Origin: Chitinophagales bacterium
Lineage (GTDB): Bacteria > Bacteroidota > Bacteroidia > Chitinophagales > UBA2359
Assembly (NCBI GenBank): GCA_041392475.1
Contig: JAWKLZ010000001.1
Coordinates: 2,294,001 to 2,358,000 of the forward strand
DNA length: 64,000 nucleotides
Direction: 5' to 3'
Below are positions 19,119 to 27,974 of this stretch, one piece after another. Below the pieces are notes generated by a model that saw only the letters and a list, made by a program, of their open reading frames with translations, was not told the DNA's origin and did not search any database. How positions within the stretch are numbered: the first letter of the stretch is position 1; each line of letters opens with the position of its first letter. The position numbers and the translations under genes are program-made.

Positions 19119-20684
19119 TCAATACACCACCAACTTCTCCACGCCCAAACTTTTTCCATTCAACTGCCAATCCACAAAATAAATACCTGCCTCTAAATCA
19201 TCGACACTAAGAAAACGGAAGTTTTCAAAACTTCCGTTTTCTATTTCCACCAAATCCATTTTCTTCAAAACCTTTCCCGAAACATCCCGAACCACCAATT
19301 CCGATTCCTTCAATGTCTCTCCAACATCCCCCTCGCCCCCTTCAAAGGGGGAATAAAACTGAACCGTCACTTCTCCTTGTGTTGGATTGGGATAAAGCGA
19401 AAACCGTTTTTGTTCGGATTTTGGAAATTCTTCAATGTGGGTAATTGTGCTGCTGTCACAGCCAAATTCAAAACAGCCATTGCCGAGGCTGTCGACTTTT
19501 AGTACCCACCCAAACTGAGGAAAAGGAGAAGTGCGAAAACCCGTGATGATGTATCCGCCATCATTTGTTTGGTCGACATCTCGAATCCCTAAATTTTCCA
19601 TTCCTGGTAGGTAATCAATCACTTTCGTCCACAAAGTATCTCGACCGTAAGGCGTAAGACGCATCATTCGAGGACGAACGGGAGCATTTTTTTTCAATCT
19701 ATGATTGGCAAAACCCAAAAAACCACCATCTTCTAAAGGAAACAATCTCCATGTTCCAGTGGTGTACCATTCTTCGTAAGTATTTTCCTCCAAAGTATTC
19801 CCGCCTTGGTCAATATGCCGAAACATCAAGTAGTTAAACATACTCTCTCTTCCACCCTCCGAGCCATACAAAAGATAGGTACTATCGGGGCATTGATAAA
19901 CACCAACAGCACTATCGTCCCAGTCCAGGGTCCCGTAGCTTTTTTCCCATTGGGCATTACCCAAACTGTCTATTTTGACCACATAAGCTTCTTGTTGATA
20001 AGCACCAGCGAAGTCCTCTTCCACATGCCCATAGCCCCCCAATAAGTATCCTCCGTCCAAAGTTTCGATTATATCAAATATGAAACTGTTGTTTCCCTCA
20101 TCTAAGGTATAACGTTGTTCCCACTGCTGATTGCCCAAACTATCTGCTTTGACCACATACATCGTCCAATATTGAAAAGGAGTGACATTAGGGACATAAG
20201 CTTCTAATCCACCTACAATAAATCCACCATCTTTTGTTTCCAAAAGAACAAAAGGTGTTTGGTCTCGTTCATCTCCAAATTCCCTCTCCCATAGAATCTC
20301 CCCTTCTTTATCAAATTTAATGATGCCTATATCTATACTCTTTTCTTCTGTTGATTTGTTATAAGCTATTAAAAAATCATTATTTAAACGAATTAATAGG
20401 TCTCCTGTACTCATAGACAAATGCTGCTCTAAATCAAATGCACGCAAAATTTGTGTTCCAATCGACCTACCTTCTAAATCAATTTTATGTAAATAAAGAG
20501 CTTTGTGAGAAACGGAAGTGTAAGTTCCTACCGCTAAGAATCCATCTTCTACAGATATGCCAGCCCTCAAAAAAGTATTGATGGTGTCTGCTCCGATAGT
20601 TTTGAAAAAATAATCGAAACCTTGACAAAAAAGAGGGGTTTTAGTACATAAAAGAAAAATAAACAATATTGCTATTTGTTTCAT
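19119..20684 (-). CDS. T9SS type A sorting domain protein with beta-propeller-like repeats (paralogue 1)
   Basis: A 521-residue secreted protein: signal peptide MKQIAILFIFLLCTKTPLFC, then about 400 residues of repeated strands built around DGGFIVGG / DGGYLLGG / KVDSLGNxxWE motifs, as in the secreted propeller-like proteins common in Saprospiria, and a C-terminal type A sorting domain beginning at SLYPNPTQGEVTV. It should be exported by T9SS and anchored or released at the surface; the ligand is unknown. It is a close paralogue of the gene at 21266-22816, almost identical at the C-terminus and less so near the N-terminus, which suggests gene conversion. Two palindromic DNA repeats lie in frame inside its sorting domain (19211-19241 and 19327-19353). 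Confidence 0.85.
   Translation of the reverse strand: MKQIAILFIFLLCTKTPLFCQGFDYFFKTIGADTINTFLRAGISVEDGFLAVGTYTSVSHKALYLHKIDLEGRSIGTQILRAFDLEQHLSMSTGDLLIRLNNDFLIAYNKSTEEKSIDIGIIKFDKEGEILWEREFGDERDQTPFVLLETKDGGFIVGGLEAYVPNVTPFQYWTMYVVKADSLGNQQWEQRYTLDEGNNSFIFDIIETLDGGYLLGGYGHVEEDFAGAYQQEAYVVKIDSLGNAQWEKSYGTLDWDDSAVGVYQCPDSTYLLYGSEGGRESMFNYLMFRHIDQGGNTLEENTYEEWYTTGTWRLFPLEDGGFLGFANHRLKKNAPVRPRMMRLTPYGRDTLWTKVIDYLPGMENLGIRDVDQTNDGGYIITGFRTSPFPQFGWVLKVDSLGNGCFEFGCDSSTITHIEEFPKSEQKRFSLYPNPTQGEVTVQFYSPFEGGEGDVGETLKESELVVRDVSGKVLKKMDLVEIENGSFENFRFLSVDDLEAGIYFVDWQLNGKSLGVEKLVVY
19211..19241. repeat. Perfect 15-bp palindrome inside a coding region
   Basis: GAAAACGGAAGTTTT and its exact complement are separated by one base. 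In the minus-strand gene it encodes the NGSFENF part of the sorting domain. The identical structure, differing only in the centre base, occurs at 21358-21388 in the paralogue. Confidence 0.8.
19327..19353. repeat. C/G-run palindromic repeat inserted in frame in a T9SS gene
   Basis: TCCCCCTCGCCCCCTTCAAA continues into GGGGGAA; the core CCCCCTT-CA-AAGGGGG is a 7-bp hairpin. It codes for SPFEGGEGD within the sorting domain of the 19119-20684 gene. It recurs at 21474-21500 and resembles the intergenic palindrome at 40575-40655. Confidence 0.7.
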
Positions 20685-20718
20685 AGTATTTTTTAAATCG
20701 AAGATGAGTAAATAAGTA

Positions 20719-20754
20719 ACAGGCTATAATTTCTCTTGGAAAGTTATAGCCTGT
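20719..20754 (-). terminator. Hairpin terminator after the remnant gene
   Basis: ACAGGCTATAA (20719-20729) pairs perfectly with TTATAGCCTGT (20744-20754), loop 14 bases, 13 bases beyond the stop of the 20767-21222 remnant. The following U-tract is weak on the minus strand. Confidence 0.55.
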
Positions 20755-20766
20755 TTTCTATCAATT

Positions 20767-21222
20767 CTATCTAATGATGATAAACTTATTCAGTTCATTT
20801 ATCTCTCCATTTTGATGAAGGTGGGTAAAATAAATTCCTGAAGGTAAATCTTGAATAGGGATTACTTGTAAGTGATTTACTGGAGTTGAAAGTACAATTT
20901 CTCCATGCGTATTCAGTATCTCCAAGTGGATTTCCTCTTTATCAAATAACTTATCTGTTAGTTTGATGACGATATGGTCATTTGCAGGATTGGGATAGAG
21001 TTCATAGGACTCTTGGAGAGTAGTTGTTGCTTTTTTTGAAGCATTTGAAATAACTGGAGTAGGTATGCGTTCAAAAGTTTCATCGAAATATTCTGCCAAA
21101 AACATTTCTGCCAAAGTGGAAATTTGGGTGTCTTTGTTGGAGGTATGACTGCGAATCAGTTGTTCTTGACTTGGAGAGAAGTTGCCTTTTGCTTGTATTA
21201 CGGTAGCGAAATTCATAAGCAT
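20767..21222 (-). pseudogene. C-terminal remnant of an M43/beta-helix T9SS cargo gene
   Basis: An open frame of 151 residues from ATG at 21222 with no signal peptide, so the product could not reach the T9SS. Residues 5-52 (FATVIQAKGNFS to EYFDET) are identical, apart from the last position, to part of the tail of the 1054-residue protease at 22900-26064, and the DNA shows about 80 consecutive identical bases. Homology stops abruptly near 21215. The sorting domain that follows (ELYPNPANDHIVIKL) is a different one from that in the full-length gene. It therefore looks like what is left of a duplicated protease gene after loss of its first 85-90%. It precedes propeller paralogue 1 just as the full gene precedes paralogue 2. 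Confidence 0.7.
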
Positions 21223-21265
21223 ACATTTTCATATTAAGACAAAGTTCCTATTAAAAACGCTGCCT

Positions 21266-22816
21266 TCAATACACCACCAACTTCTCCACGCCCAAACTTT
21301 TCCCCTCCAATTGCCAATCCACAAAATAAATACCTGCCTCTAAATCATCGACACTAAGAAAACGGAAGTTTTGAAAACTTCCGTTTTCTATTTCCACCAA
21401 ATCCATTTTCTTCAAAACCTTTCCCGAAACATCCCGAACCACCAATTCCGATTCCTTCAATGTCTCTCGAACATCCCCCTCGCCCCCTTCAAAGGGGGAA
21501 TAAAACTGAACCGTCACTTCTCCTTGTGTCGGATTGGGATAAAGCGAAAATCGCTTTCGCTCGGACTTGGGAATTTCTTCAATGTGGGTAATTGTGCTGC
21601 TGTCACAGCCAAATTCAAAGCAGCCATTGCCGAGGCTGTCGACTTTGAGAACCCAACCGAATTGTGGGAAGGGAGAAGTGCGAAAACCCGTGATGATAAA
21701 ACCCCCATCTTTCGTTTGGTCGACATCTCGAATGCCTAAATTTTCTTCTTCTGGTAGGTAATCAATGACTTTCGTCCACAACGTATCTCGGCAATAAGGC
21801 GTAAACCGCATCAAGCGAGGGCGTAAACGGTCGTTTTCTCTAATCCGTTCAAAGGTTACTCCCAGAAAACCACCATCCTCCAAAGGATACATCTTCCAGG
21901 CATAAGTGTACCGCTCTTCATAGGTATTTTCTTCCAATGTATTACCATTCTGGTCAATGTGACGGAACATCAAATAACTAAATATACTTTCCGCTCCCCC
22001 TTCTTGACCATAAAGCAAATAGGTACTATCGGGATATTGATAAACACCAACACCACTATCATCCCAATCCAACGTACCATAATTTCTTTCCCATTGAGCA
22101 TTGCCCAAACTGTCTATTTTGACCACATAAGCCTCTCGCTGATAGGCTCCCGCAAAGTCTTCTTCCAAATGTCCGTAGCCCCCCAACAAATAACCTCCAT
22201 CTAAGGTTTCGATGATGTCCACAGTCAAACTGCTATTCCCCTCATCTAAGGTGTAGCGTTGTTCCCATTGCTGATTGCCCAAACTATCTGCCTTGACTAC
22301 ATACATCGTCCAGTATTGAAAAGGCGTTACATCGGGTACATAAGCTTCAAGCCCACCAACAATAAATCCACCATCTTTCGTTCTCAAGAGTATATGTGGA
22401 TTTTGATTTCTAATATCACCATATTGTTTTTCCCATAAAACCTGCCCTCTACTATCAAATTTTATTACGCCTATATTTCTACTATTATCTTCTTCGTGTT
22501 GATTATAAGCCAACAAAAAATTATCATTAAAATCAATAAGAAGGTCTCCCGTATTCATAGACAAATGCTGCTCTAAGTCAAAGGTACGCAGAATCTGTGT
22601 CCAAAGGGCTTTTCCTTCTAAGTCAATTTTATGTACATAAAGGGCTTTGTGGGAAACGGAATTGTAAGTTCCTACAGCTAAGAATCCGTCCTCCACCGAA
22701 ATACCTGCTCTCAGAAAAGTATTGATACTATCATTACCCACCGTTTTGAAAAAATAATGTTGACTGTAAGAAATCTGAGAAAATAATAATAATATAAGTA
22801 GCTGTATTTTTTGCAT
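21266..22816 (-). CDS. T9SS type A sorting domain protein with beta-propeller-like repeats (paralogue 2)
   Basis: A 516-residue secreted protein with signal peptide MQKIQLLILLLFSQISYSQ, repeated DGGFIVGG / DGGYLLGG / KVDSLGN units across residues 30-400, and a type A sorting domain from SLYPNPTQGEVTVQF to the end. It is a near copy of 19119-20684; the last 120 residues differ at only a few positions, while the first third carries many substitutions. Its sorting domain carries the same two in-frame palindromic repeats (21358-21388, 21474-21500). It follows the full-length metalloprotease/beta-helix gene (22900-26064) on the same strand with an 83-base gap holding a hairpin, so the two may be partners, but they probably have separate promoters. 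Ligand or substrate is unknown. Confidence 0.85.
   Translation of the reverse strand: MQKIQLLILLLFSQISYSQHYFFKTVGNDSINTFLRAGISVEDGFLAVGTYNSVSHKALYVHKIDLEGKALWTQILRTFDLEQHLSMNTGDLLIDFNDNFLLAYNQHEEDNSRNIGVIKFDSRGQVLWEKQYGDIRNQNPHILLRTKDGGFIVGGLEAYVPDVTPFQYWTMYVVKADSLGNQQWEQRYTLDEGNSSLTVDIIETLDGGYLLGGYGHLEEDFAGAYQREAYVVKIDSLGNAQWERNYGTLDWDDSGVGVYQYPDSTYLLYGQEGGAESIFSYLMFRHIDQNGNTLEENTYEERYTYAWKMYPLEDGGFLGVTFERIRENDRLRPRLMRFTPYCRDTLWTKVIDYLPEEENLGIRDVDQTKDGGFIITGFRTSPFPQFGWVLKVDSLGNGCFEFGCDSSTITHIEEIPKSERKRFSLYPNPTQGEVTVQFYSPFEGGEGDVRETLKESELVVRDVSGKVLKKMDLVEIENGSFQNFRFLSVDDLEAGIYFVDWQLEGKSLGVEKLVVY
21358..21388. repeat. Perfect 15-bp palindrome inside a coding region (second copy)
   Basis: Same 15-bp arms as 19211-19241 with centre base G instead of C; encodes NGSFQNF in the 21266-22816 gene. 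Confidence 0.8.
21474..21500. repeat. C/G-run palindromic repeat in frame (second copy)
   Basis: The same 27 bases as at 19327-19353, coding for SPFEGGEGD in paralogue 2. Confidence 0.7.
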
Positions 22817-22848
22817 TCGAATGTATTTTTATGAGGCTTTAAAATCAA

Positions 22849-22885
22849 TCAAGCTCCAATAATTGTATCAATCATTGGAGCTTGA
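22849..22885 (-). terminator. Hairpin terminator after the metalloprotease gene
   Basis: TCAAGCTCCAAT (22849-22860) pairs perfectly with ATTGGAGCTTGA (22874-22885), loop 13 bases, 15 bases past the stop of the 22900-26064 gene and upstream of the 21266-22816 start, followed on the minus strand by a short T-rich run. Confidence 0.65.
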
Positions 22886-22899
22886 CTTTTATTGATTCA

Positions 22900-25800
22900 T
22901 TATTTGACAATGACCAACTTTTCAGTGAAAAGAGTTTTTTCTGATGTCTGTAAGGAAACCATATAAACTCCATTAGATAAATTACCAATATCAATGCTAT
23001 TCAAAGAATCAACAGAAATGGATTGGATAACTTTACCCGTAAAGTCCAGTATATGAATGGTTGAATTACCTAAACTTTGCAATTCTTCCGAAAAATGAAC
23101 CTTTACTTCACCTCTAGCAGGATTGGGATAAATCTTAAAAAGAGGTATATCTATTTGAGGACTTCTTTTAGAACTGGAAGTTACTACAGGCATGGGATGT
23201 CTCTCAATGGTTTCGTCAAAATATTCTGCCAAAAACATTTCTGCCAAAGTGGAAATTTGGGTGTCTTTGTTGGAGGTATGACTGCGAATCAGTTGTTCTT
23301 GGCTTGGAGAAAAATTGCCTTTTGCTTGTATTACGGTAGCGAAAAGTTGGTGGAAGATAATATTGGAGGGCGTATTTTGTGGAATGCGATTCAAGGTTTG
23401 ACTGGCTTGTGTAAATTCCTCTTTGCCTGTATAAATTCCCACCAACCATTTATCGCTCCATTCTGCTTGTTCATTTTCCAACAAAGCAATCATTCCATTA
23501 GAATCATTGTTTTGAAGTGCCGTATAATAATCGCCCTTTCCACTACTTGTTTCCTCTACCCGATGTACCTCATTGAGACCACAGGCATCTAAAGCATTTT
23601 CAGCACAAAGTGCTTCTTCATTTCCACATGATGCTCCTTGTGCGAAAGGTCCTTCTACCAAACTAAAGTCGGGCTGTGAATCTGCCCCCCAATCCATTAC
23701 CAATTGTGCATCCGATTGATTGAGAATGTGCCAAGTATCGGCTTCAAAAACATGCCATTCATTGCCGAGAGGAGTAAAGGCAGAAGGAATTCCTCCTCCA
23801 CAATTTCCCTGCTTCTCCAGTTCGTCTGTAATGTCATTGTTGGGGTCGTCGAGGGTTTGGGCTAAAAACCAATCACGGACGCAGTCTTGATAGTGATTGC
23901 AGTGCATTTGCAGGTCGGTATTACTTCGCTCGAATTGAGTGGCTGCGGTGAAGGTGCCACAGAAGGTATTTTCTTCTGCTATGGAAGTAGTGAATCCGTG
24001 GTCATCGTGACTATTGACCATTACAAGGGCGTGGCCAGAAAAATCTCTAGCAGGAGTTGGGGGTTCTACAAGTTGGAAATGATTGCGACTAATATCAAAA
24101 GCAATCGCATTGTGCGTAAAAACGCCATAAGAACTAGCTGAAACAGGAAAATGTGTAACTGGTAACCCATGAGGAATCAAAAATACATTTCCTCTTATGG
24201 TTGACATTGCCGTATTTTGTAGTGTAATTCCATGCTTGTTATTTTGGAAATTGTTGTTCTCAATTTCTGTTAGTGTGGTGTTCAAAGAACTATACACATC
24301 TATTGCAGTAAAGAAATCAGAAAAGCGGTTGCCATCTTCAGGATGGATTACACCGATTTTAATAGAGGTATTGTGAGCTTTTATAGCCGTAAAAACGAAT
24401 GAAAGGGCAGGCGCACTGAACTCATTGCTCTGAATGTCTATTAAGCCTGCTTTGTTCAAATCTATGTGAGTAATGGATTCGGTAGCTAAAGATGCTCTTA
24501 CGGAGAAACTACTATTGCGTATTTTGTTGTTTTTTGCTGATTCATCAAATAAGTATTGCATTTTGATGGATGTTTGATTGTCTCTAAAAATGGTGTTTTC
24601 TACATTCAAAACTCCATTGTTCATGGTTTCTAATGGTGCACCAGGTGATGCCCAAACAGTTGAAACAGGAAGTTCTCCTGCCAAACCTTTTACCAAAATC
24701 CCAATATCTGCTCGTTCTATTTTACTGTTATTGGTAATAGAAAGGAAAGCATGCTTTCCTATACCATAAGGAGGAGGCAGGTTAGAAGGATTTTTCCCTT
24801 GCCCATATACCACAATCCCCTTCCATCTATACACATTTTCCGTACATTTATTTGTGGTCAATTGTGCATTAACAATTCTCAAAACACCTCCTTTCTGCAC
24901 AGTAATACCCGATGTTTCTGTTAAAAAAGCTACTCGTGTATTTTGAATAATCAGTTCTGCACCATTTGGAACTGTAATCATGCCTGTGATTTCATAACCT
25001 TCACTATCGCTCCAAACGGTTGTTCCTGTGTTTAAAGTAGTGCTTTGTTGCAGATAAGTTGGAGGAGTATATTCAATGACAAGGTCGTTTACATCTTCAT
25101 AAGTGTTCAATTCGTTAGTTAGGCATTTCTGCAGAAAGGAGGTATTCGCAATACAATCAAACATTCTCTCCTGTTGTCCTGATGTAAACAAAGCCATACA
25201 TTCGGGATGTGTATATTGCATATAGTTTATTAAATCATAGCCACTTTCGTCATATGAAACAGCAGTATTAATGCATTCTGGTGCAGATGGGTCAACAGTG
25301 CATCCATTTGTAGAGGATTCTACCCTAAATACCCTATTCCAAATAGGCCCTGTATCTTCTACAAAATCACCACAATATTTTCCGTTTGTTTGAGATTCTT
25401 GACAACTTGGGCTGCCTATTTGAGGATAGCAAAAATCTCCCTCAAAAAGATGGTACAATCCCAAACAATGACCCATTTCGTGAGCAACAATATTACTGAG
25501 TCCCCCGTCAAAACCAGAACTTCCATCAAAGAAAACATCAGCGGGAATATTTCCACCAATAACCATTGCAGTAGAAGGAATGGCGTAGGCAAATCCTCCC
25601 CATACAGGTTCTTCCATACCATCAACCGTATTTTTATCCAACAAATAAATATCTATTCCATCAAGATGTTCTCGTTCTGTGATTAAGTCATTTACAAGTG
25701 CCTCGTCAATCAACCCATTTTCAGGAGTAAAATACCTCTCACAGTCAATATAATCAATTGACTCTAAACTAAATTCAATCTCAGGAGTAGGGTCAACATC

Positions 25801-26064
25801 CAATTGGTTAAAGGCATTGTTTAAAACATCTATCAAAATTTCTGCCTCTTCGGGTGTTCTACCATATTCTCCTTCATCATCACGAATAATGTGAACATAA
25901 ACTCGAAAGATGTAGTGTTCACCTGTTAGTTTGAATTCATTGGAGGGAATAGAGGACAAAAAATTAGGACTGGATTCTGTATAGCAGCCTTGTTGCTGCC
26001 CCTTCAATACCCCCGAACTCCCCATCAAAAACAAACATAAGAACCAAAAAATACTTTTCTGCAC
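22900..26064 (-). CDS. Secreted M43-type (pappalysin-like) metalloprotease with beta-helix and T9SS type A sorting domain
   Basis: A 1054-residue protein starting at GTG 26064 (no in-frame ATG before the upstream stop), with a signal peptide of about 22 residues. The zinc-binding motif HEMGHCLGLYH is at residues 195-205 and the Met-turn region INYMQY near 279-284, with several Cys around them as in M43 proteases. From about 380 to 760 the sequence has the repeated Asn/Ile-rich rungs (NNNFQNNKHGITLQN, RGNVF) of a right-handed beta-helix, often a carbohydrate- or surface-binding fold. A helical tail region follows, then a type A sorting domain (KIYPNPARGEVKV). Likely a surface or secreted protease. 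A (GT)7 tract lies 8 bases before the start codon. A tail fragment of this gene type recurs at 20767-21222. Confidence 0.87.
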   Translation of the reverse strand: MQKSIFWFLCLFLMGSSGVLKGQQQGCYTESSPNFLSSIPSNEFKLTGEHYIFRVYVHIIRDDEGEYGRTPEEAEILIDVLNNAFNQLDVDPTPEIEFSLESIDYIDCERYFTPENGLIDEALVNDLITEREHLDGIDIYLLDKNTVDGMEEPVWGGFAYAIPSTAMVIGGNIPADVFFDGSSGFDGGLSNIVAHEMGHCLGLYHLFEGDFCYPQIGSPSCQESQTNGKYCGDFVEDTGPIWNRVFRVESSTNGCTVDPSAPECINTAVSYDESGYDLINYMQYTHPECMALFTSGQQERMFDCIANTSFLQKCLTNELNTYEDVNDLVIEYTPPTYLQQSTTLNTGTTVWSDSEGYEITGMITVPNGAELIIQNTRVAFLTETSGITVQKGGVLRIVNAQLTTNKCTENVYRWKGIVVYGQGKNPSNLPPPYGIGKHAFLSITNNSKIERADIGILVKGLAGELPVSTVWASPGAPLETMNNGVLNVENTIFRDNQTSIKMQYLFDESAKNNKIRNSSFSVRASLATESITHIDLNKAGLIDIQSNEFSAPALSFVFTAIKAHNTSIKIGVIHPEDGNRFSDFFTAIDVYSSLNTTLTEIENNNFQNNKHGITLQNTAMSTIRGNVFLIPHGLPVTHFPVSASSYGVFTHNAIAFDISRNHFQLVEPPTPARDFSGHALVMVNSHDDHGFTTSIAEENTFCGTFTAATQFERSNTDLQMHCNHYQDCVRDWFLAQTLDDPNNDITDELEKQGNCGGGIPSAFTPLGNEWHVFEADTWHILNQSDAQLVMDWGADSQPDFSLVEGPFAQGASCGNEEALCAENALDACGLNEVHRVEETSSGKGDYYTALQNNDSNGMIALLENEQAEWSDKWLVGIYTGKEEFTQASQTLNRIPQNTPSNIIFHQLFATVIQAKGNFSPSQEQLIRSHTSNKDTQISTLAEMFLAEYFDETIERHPMPVVTSSSKRSPQIDIPLFKIYPNPARGEVKVHFSEELQSLGNSTIHILDFTGKVIQSISVDSLNSIDIGNLSNGVYMVSLQTSEKTLFTEKLVIVK

Positions 26065-26072
26065 ACATAAAA

Positions 26073-26087
26073 GTGTGTGTGTGTGTG
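26073..26087. repeat. (GT)7 microsatellite just upstream of the metalloprotease start
   Basis: Fifteen bases of alternating G and T. It ends 8 bases before the GTG start of the minus-strand gene, in the position of the ribosome-binding leader. Length changes by slippage would alter leader spacing but not the reading frame. The rest of the 26065-26285 gap is AT-rich and without a gene. Confidence 0.7.
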
Positions 26088-26285
26088 CAAATTGGGCTTG
26101 TTAAATTTTTCCATTATGATACAATTTTTTAAGGTAAAGTAAAAACTAAAATAGAACGCTTTAAAATTAAGCCATTTTTTTGATACATACAAGTTTTTTA
26201 GTTTTTTGTTACTTTACCAGCCCAAAATATCCCCATCCCCTTTGAAGTCCTTGAAGTTATTTTTTGAATTTCAATTCCCCTCTCA

Positions 26286-27761
26286 TCACCCCTTCAACCG
26301 ATTCATCCCCGCTTTTGCCTGTTGATCAATGCTATCTTTGTATTCATGGTTTTTGAAGCGAAGGCATTTTTTGAAGTAGAGCATGGCAGTTTCCTTTTCG
26401 TTTTGTCGTTCATAGAGTTTTGCCAATTGCAGAGAGGCTTTTGGAGCGAAAAAATGCCCTTCTCCTACACTTTCGTTTTCTTCAATGGTTTTTTTGTAGT
26501 ACTCAATCGCCTGTTTGTTGTCCCCCAAGCCCTCATAAATTCTACCAAATCGGTAGTGACATTCCAATATTTCGGCAGGTGTTTTGTAGTTGGCAGATTG
26601 AAGAACGGTCAGTGCTTTTTGAAAATATCCTCCATCAAAAAGAAGTCGGCCCTTCAACAAGGTTCGATTTGGCATACTCCCTTCAACAGCTTCTTTGTAG
26701 GCTTGTTTGTCGGGGTCAGCCCATTTGCTACCTTTCGATTTGCAGCGTTCCATATTCTTTTGATAGGCATCCTGATTGTTGTTGATGACCAAAGCGTGCC
26801 ATGCCAGTTTTTGGTAGGCTTCTTTGATGAAATGTTTGCCATTGAAGTTTTGGACAAACCGCTTCAAATACACATCTGCATCCGCATCCAAACGGTTCAG
26901 TTTCATCGTTCCCAACAGAAAATCCAATAAATAAAAATCCATGTATTCCTCCCCTTTCGGACGATTCGTAAGCAATTGAATAGCATAGTCATTGTGTCCT
27001 GTGCGGAATGACAATTGTGCTGCAACTAAGGTATTGAGCAGGTGGTTTTTGGTAGGAAGTGTTTGAGCAATTTGCCATGCTTGCTCGGTTTTGGTGTCTA
27101 TGTATATCAGAAAGAATGAATAAAGTAGCTTGGTTTCGTCGTAAAACAAGCGGTCGTTTTTGGAGGCATATTGAAGGTAGGATTGTATTTCGCCCATTCC
27201 TTGTGCTATTGTTCCTTCCATTCCCAAAATTTTCATACCCCATTGATAGTTGTCGGGAACAGTGCCTACCATAGCGTGTAAAATGCCGAGTGATTTTTTG
27301 TTGGGGGCAAAGTTGGGAAACTTTTTTTCGTTGGCTTCAAGGAGTTTGTAAGCCCTTCGGATTTCCCATACGGCTTTGAAGTATTGGGCAAATTTGATGC
27401 GGGCGAATGCCCATTGAAGGTTGACTTCTGCTTGACTGAACAGGTAATAAGGTGAGTTTTCGTCTCCTGCTTTCAACAATTCCAACCGTTCGTCTTTTTT
27501 TCCGATTCGGGTATCTAATTCGGTTTCTTCTTCGGTGATAAAAACGGTGAAAAAATCTATGTAATTTTCGAGTAATATAGGAATGAGGTTGTTGGGATGC
27601 GCCTGTTTTTCTTGCTGCAATAGCTTTTTTGCTTGCTCCAATCGAAGGCTAAAAATGGCTTCGTAAGCCTGCTGACATTGCGAATTGTATTCAAAAGTTT
27701 GGGCTGTACTTTGCAGCAGAGGGATGACTATAAACAAAAAAACACAACCTAACTTTTGCAT
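26286..27761 (-). CDS. Secreted or periplasmic tetratricopeptide-repeat protein of unknown function
   Basis: A 491-residue protein with a signal peptide (MQKLGCVFLFIVIPLLQSTAQ) and mostly helical repeats. A clear TPR lies near residues 400-475 (ECHYRFGRIYEGLGDNKQAIEYYKK, ASLQLAKLYERQNEKETAMLYFKK, each shown here in part). The central region (PNKKSLGILHAMVGTVPDNYQWGMKILGMEG) resembles a conserved Bacteroidota family of tetratricopeptide proteins. No sorting domain or lipobox is present, so the protein is probably periplasmic. It has the Zn-ribbon gene upstream on the same strand, but element B and a 213-base gap separate them. No specific function can be named. Confidence 0.75.
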   Translation of the reverse strand: MQKLGCVFLFIVIPLLQSTAQTFEYNSQCQQAYEAIFSLRLEQAKKLLQQEKQAHPNNLIPILLENYIDFFTVFITEEETELDTRIGKKDERLELLKAGDENSPYYLFSQAEVNLQWAFARIKFAQYFKAVWEIRRAYKLLEANEKKFPNFAPNKKSLGILHAMVGTVPDNYQWGMKILGMEGTIAQGMGEIQSYLQYASKNDRLFYDETKLLYSFFLIYIDTKTEQAWQIAQTLPTKNHLLNTLVAAQLSFRTGHNDYAIQLLTNRPKGEEYMDFYLLDFLLGTMKLNRLDADADVYLKRFVQNFNGKHFIKEAYQKLAWHALVINNNQDAYQKNMERCKSKGSKWADPDKQAYKEAVEGSMPNRTLLKGRLLFDGGYFQKALTVLQSANYKTPAEILECHYRFGRIYEGLGDNKQAIEYYKKTIEENESVGEGHFFAPKASLQLAKLYERQNEKETAMLYFKKCLRFKNHEYKDSIDQQAKAGMNRLKG

Positions 27762-27820
27762 AAAATTCCTTCATCTTGTCTAAAGAATAGTTCGCTGACA
27801 TTTTTTGTAAAAGCGACAAA

Positions 27821-27902
27821 GACTTTTGAAGTTTGATGTCACAAAAAATTAGTTATCAATAAAATAACCAACGATTTCTGAACACAGTAAACTTCAAAAG
27901 TC
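27821..27902. repeat. Inverted-arm element, copy B
   Basis: GACTTTTGAAGTTT (27821-27834) pairs perfectly with AAACTTCAAAAGTC (27889-27902) around 54 unrelated bases. It lies 73 bases past the stop of the minus-strand gene at 27975-28754, preceded on that strand by a flank similar to that of copies A and D. Confidence 0.78.
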
Positions 27903-27974
27903 TCAAGTTACAAATTTTATCAAAGAATCAAATTTTGAAAAATACTATCTGTGCCATCAATAAAATCTGTGTTC

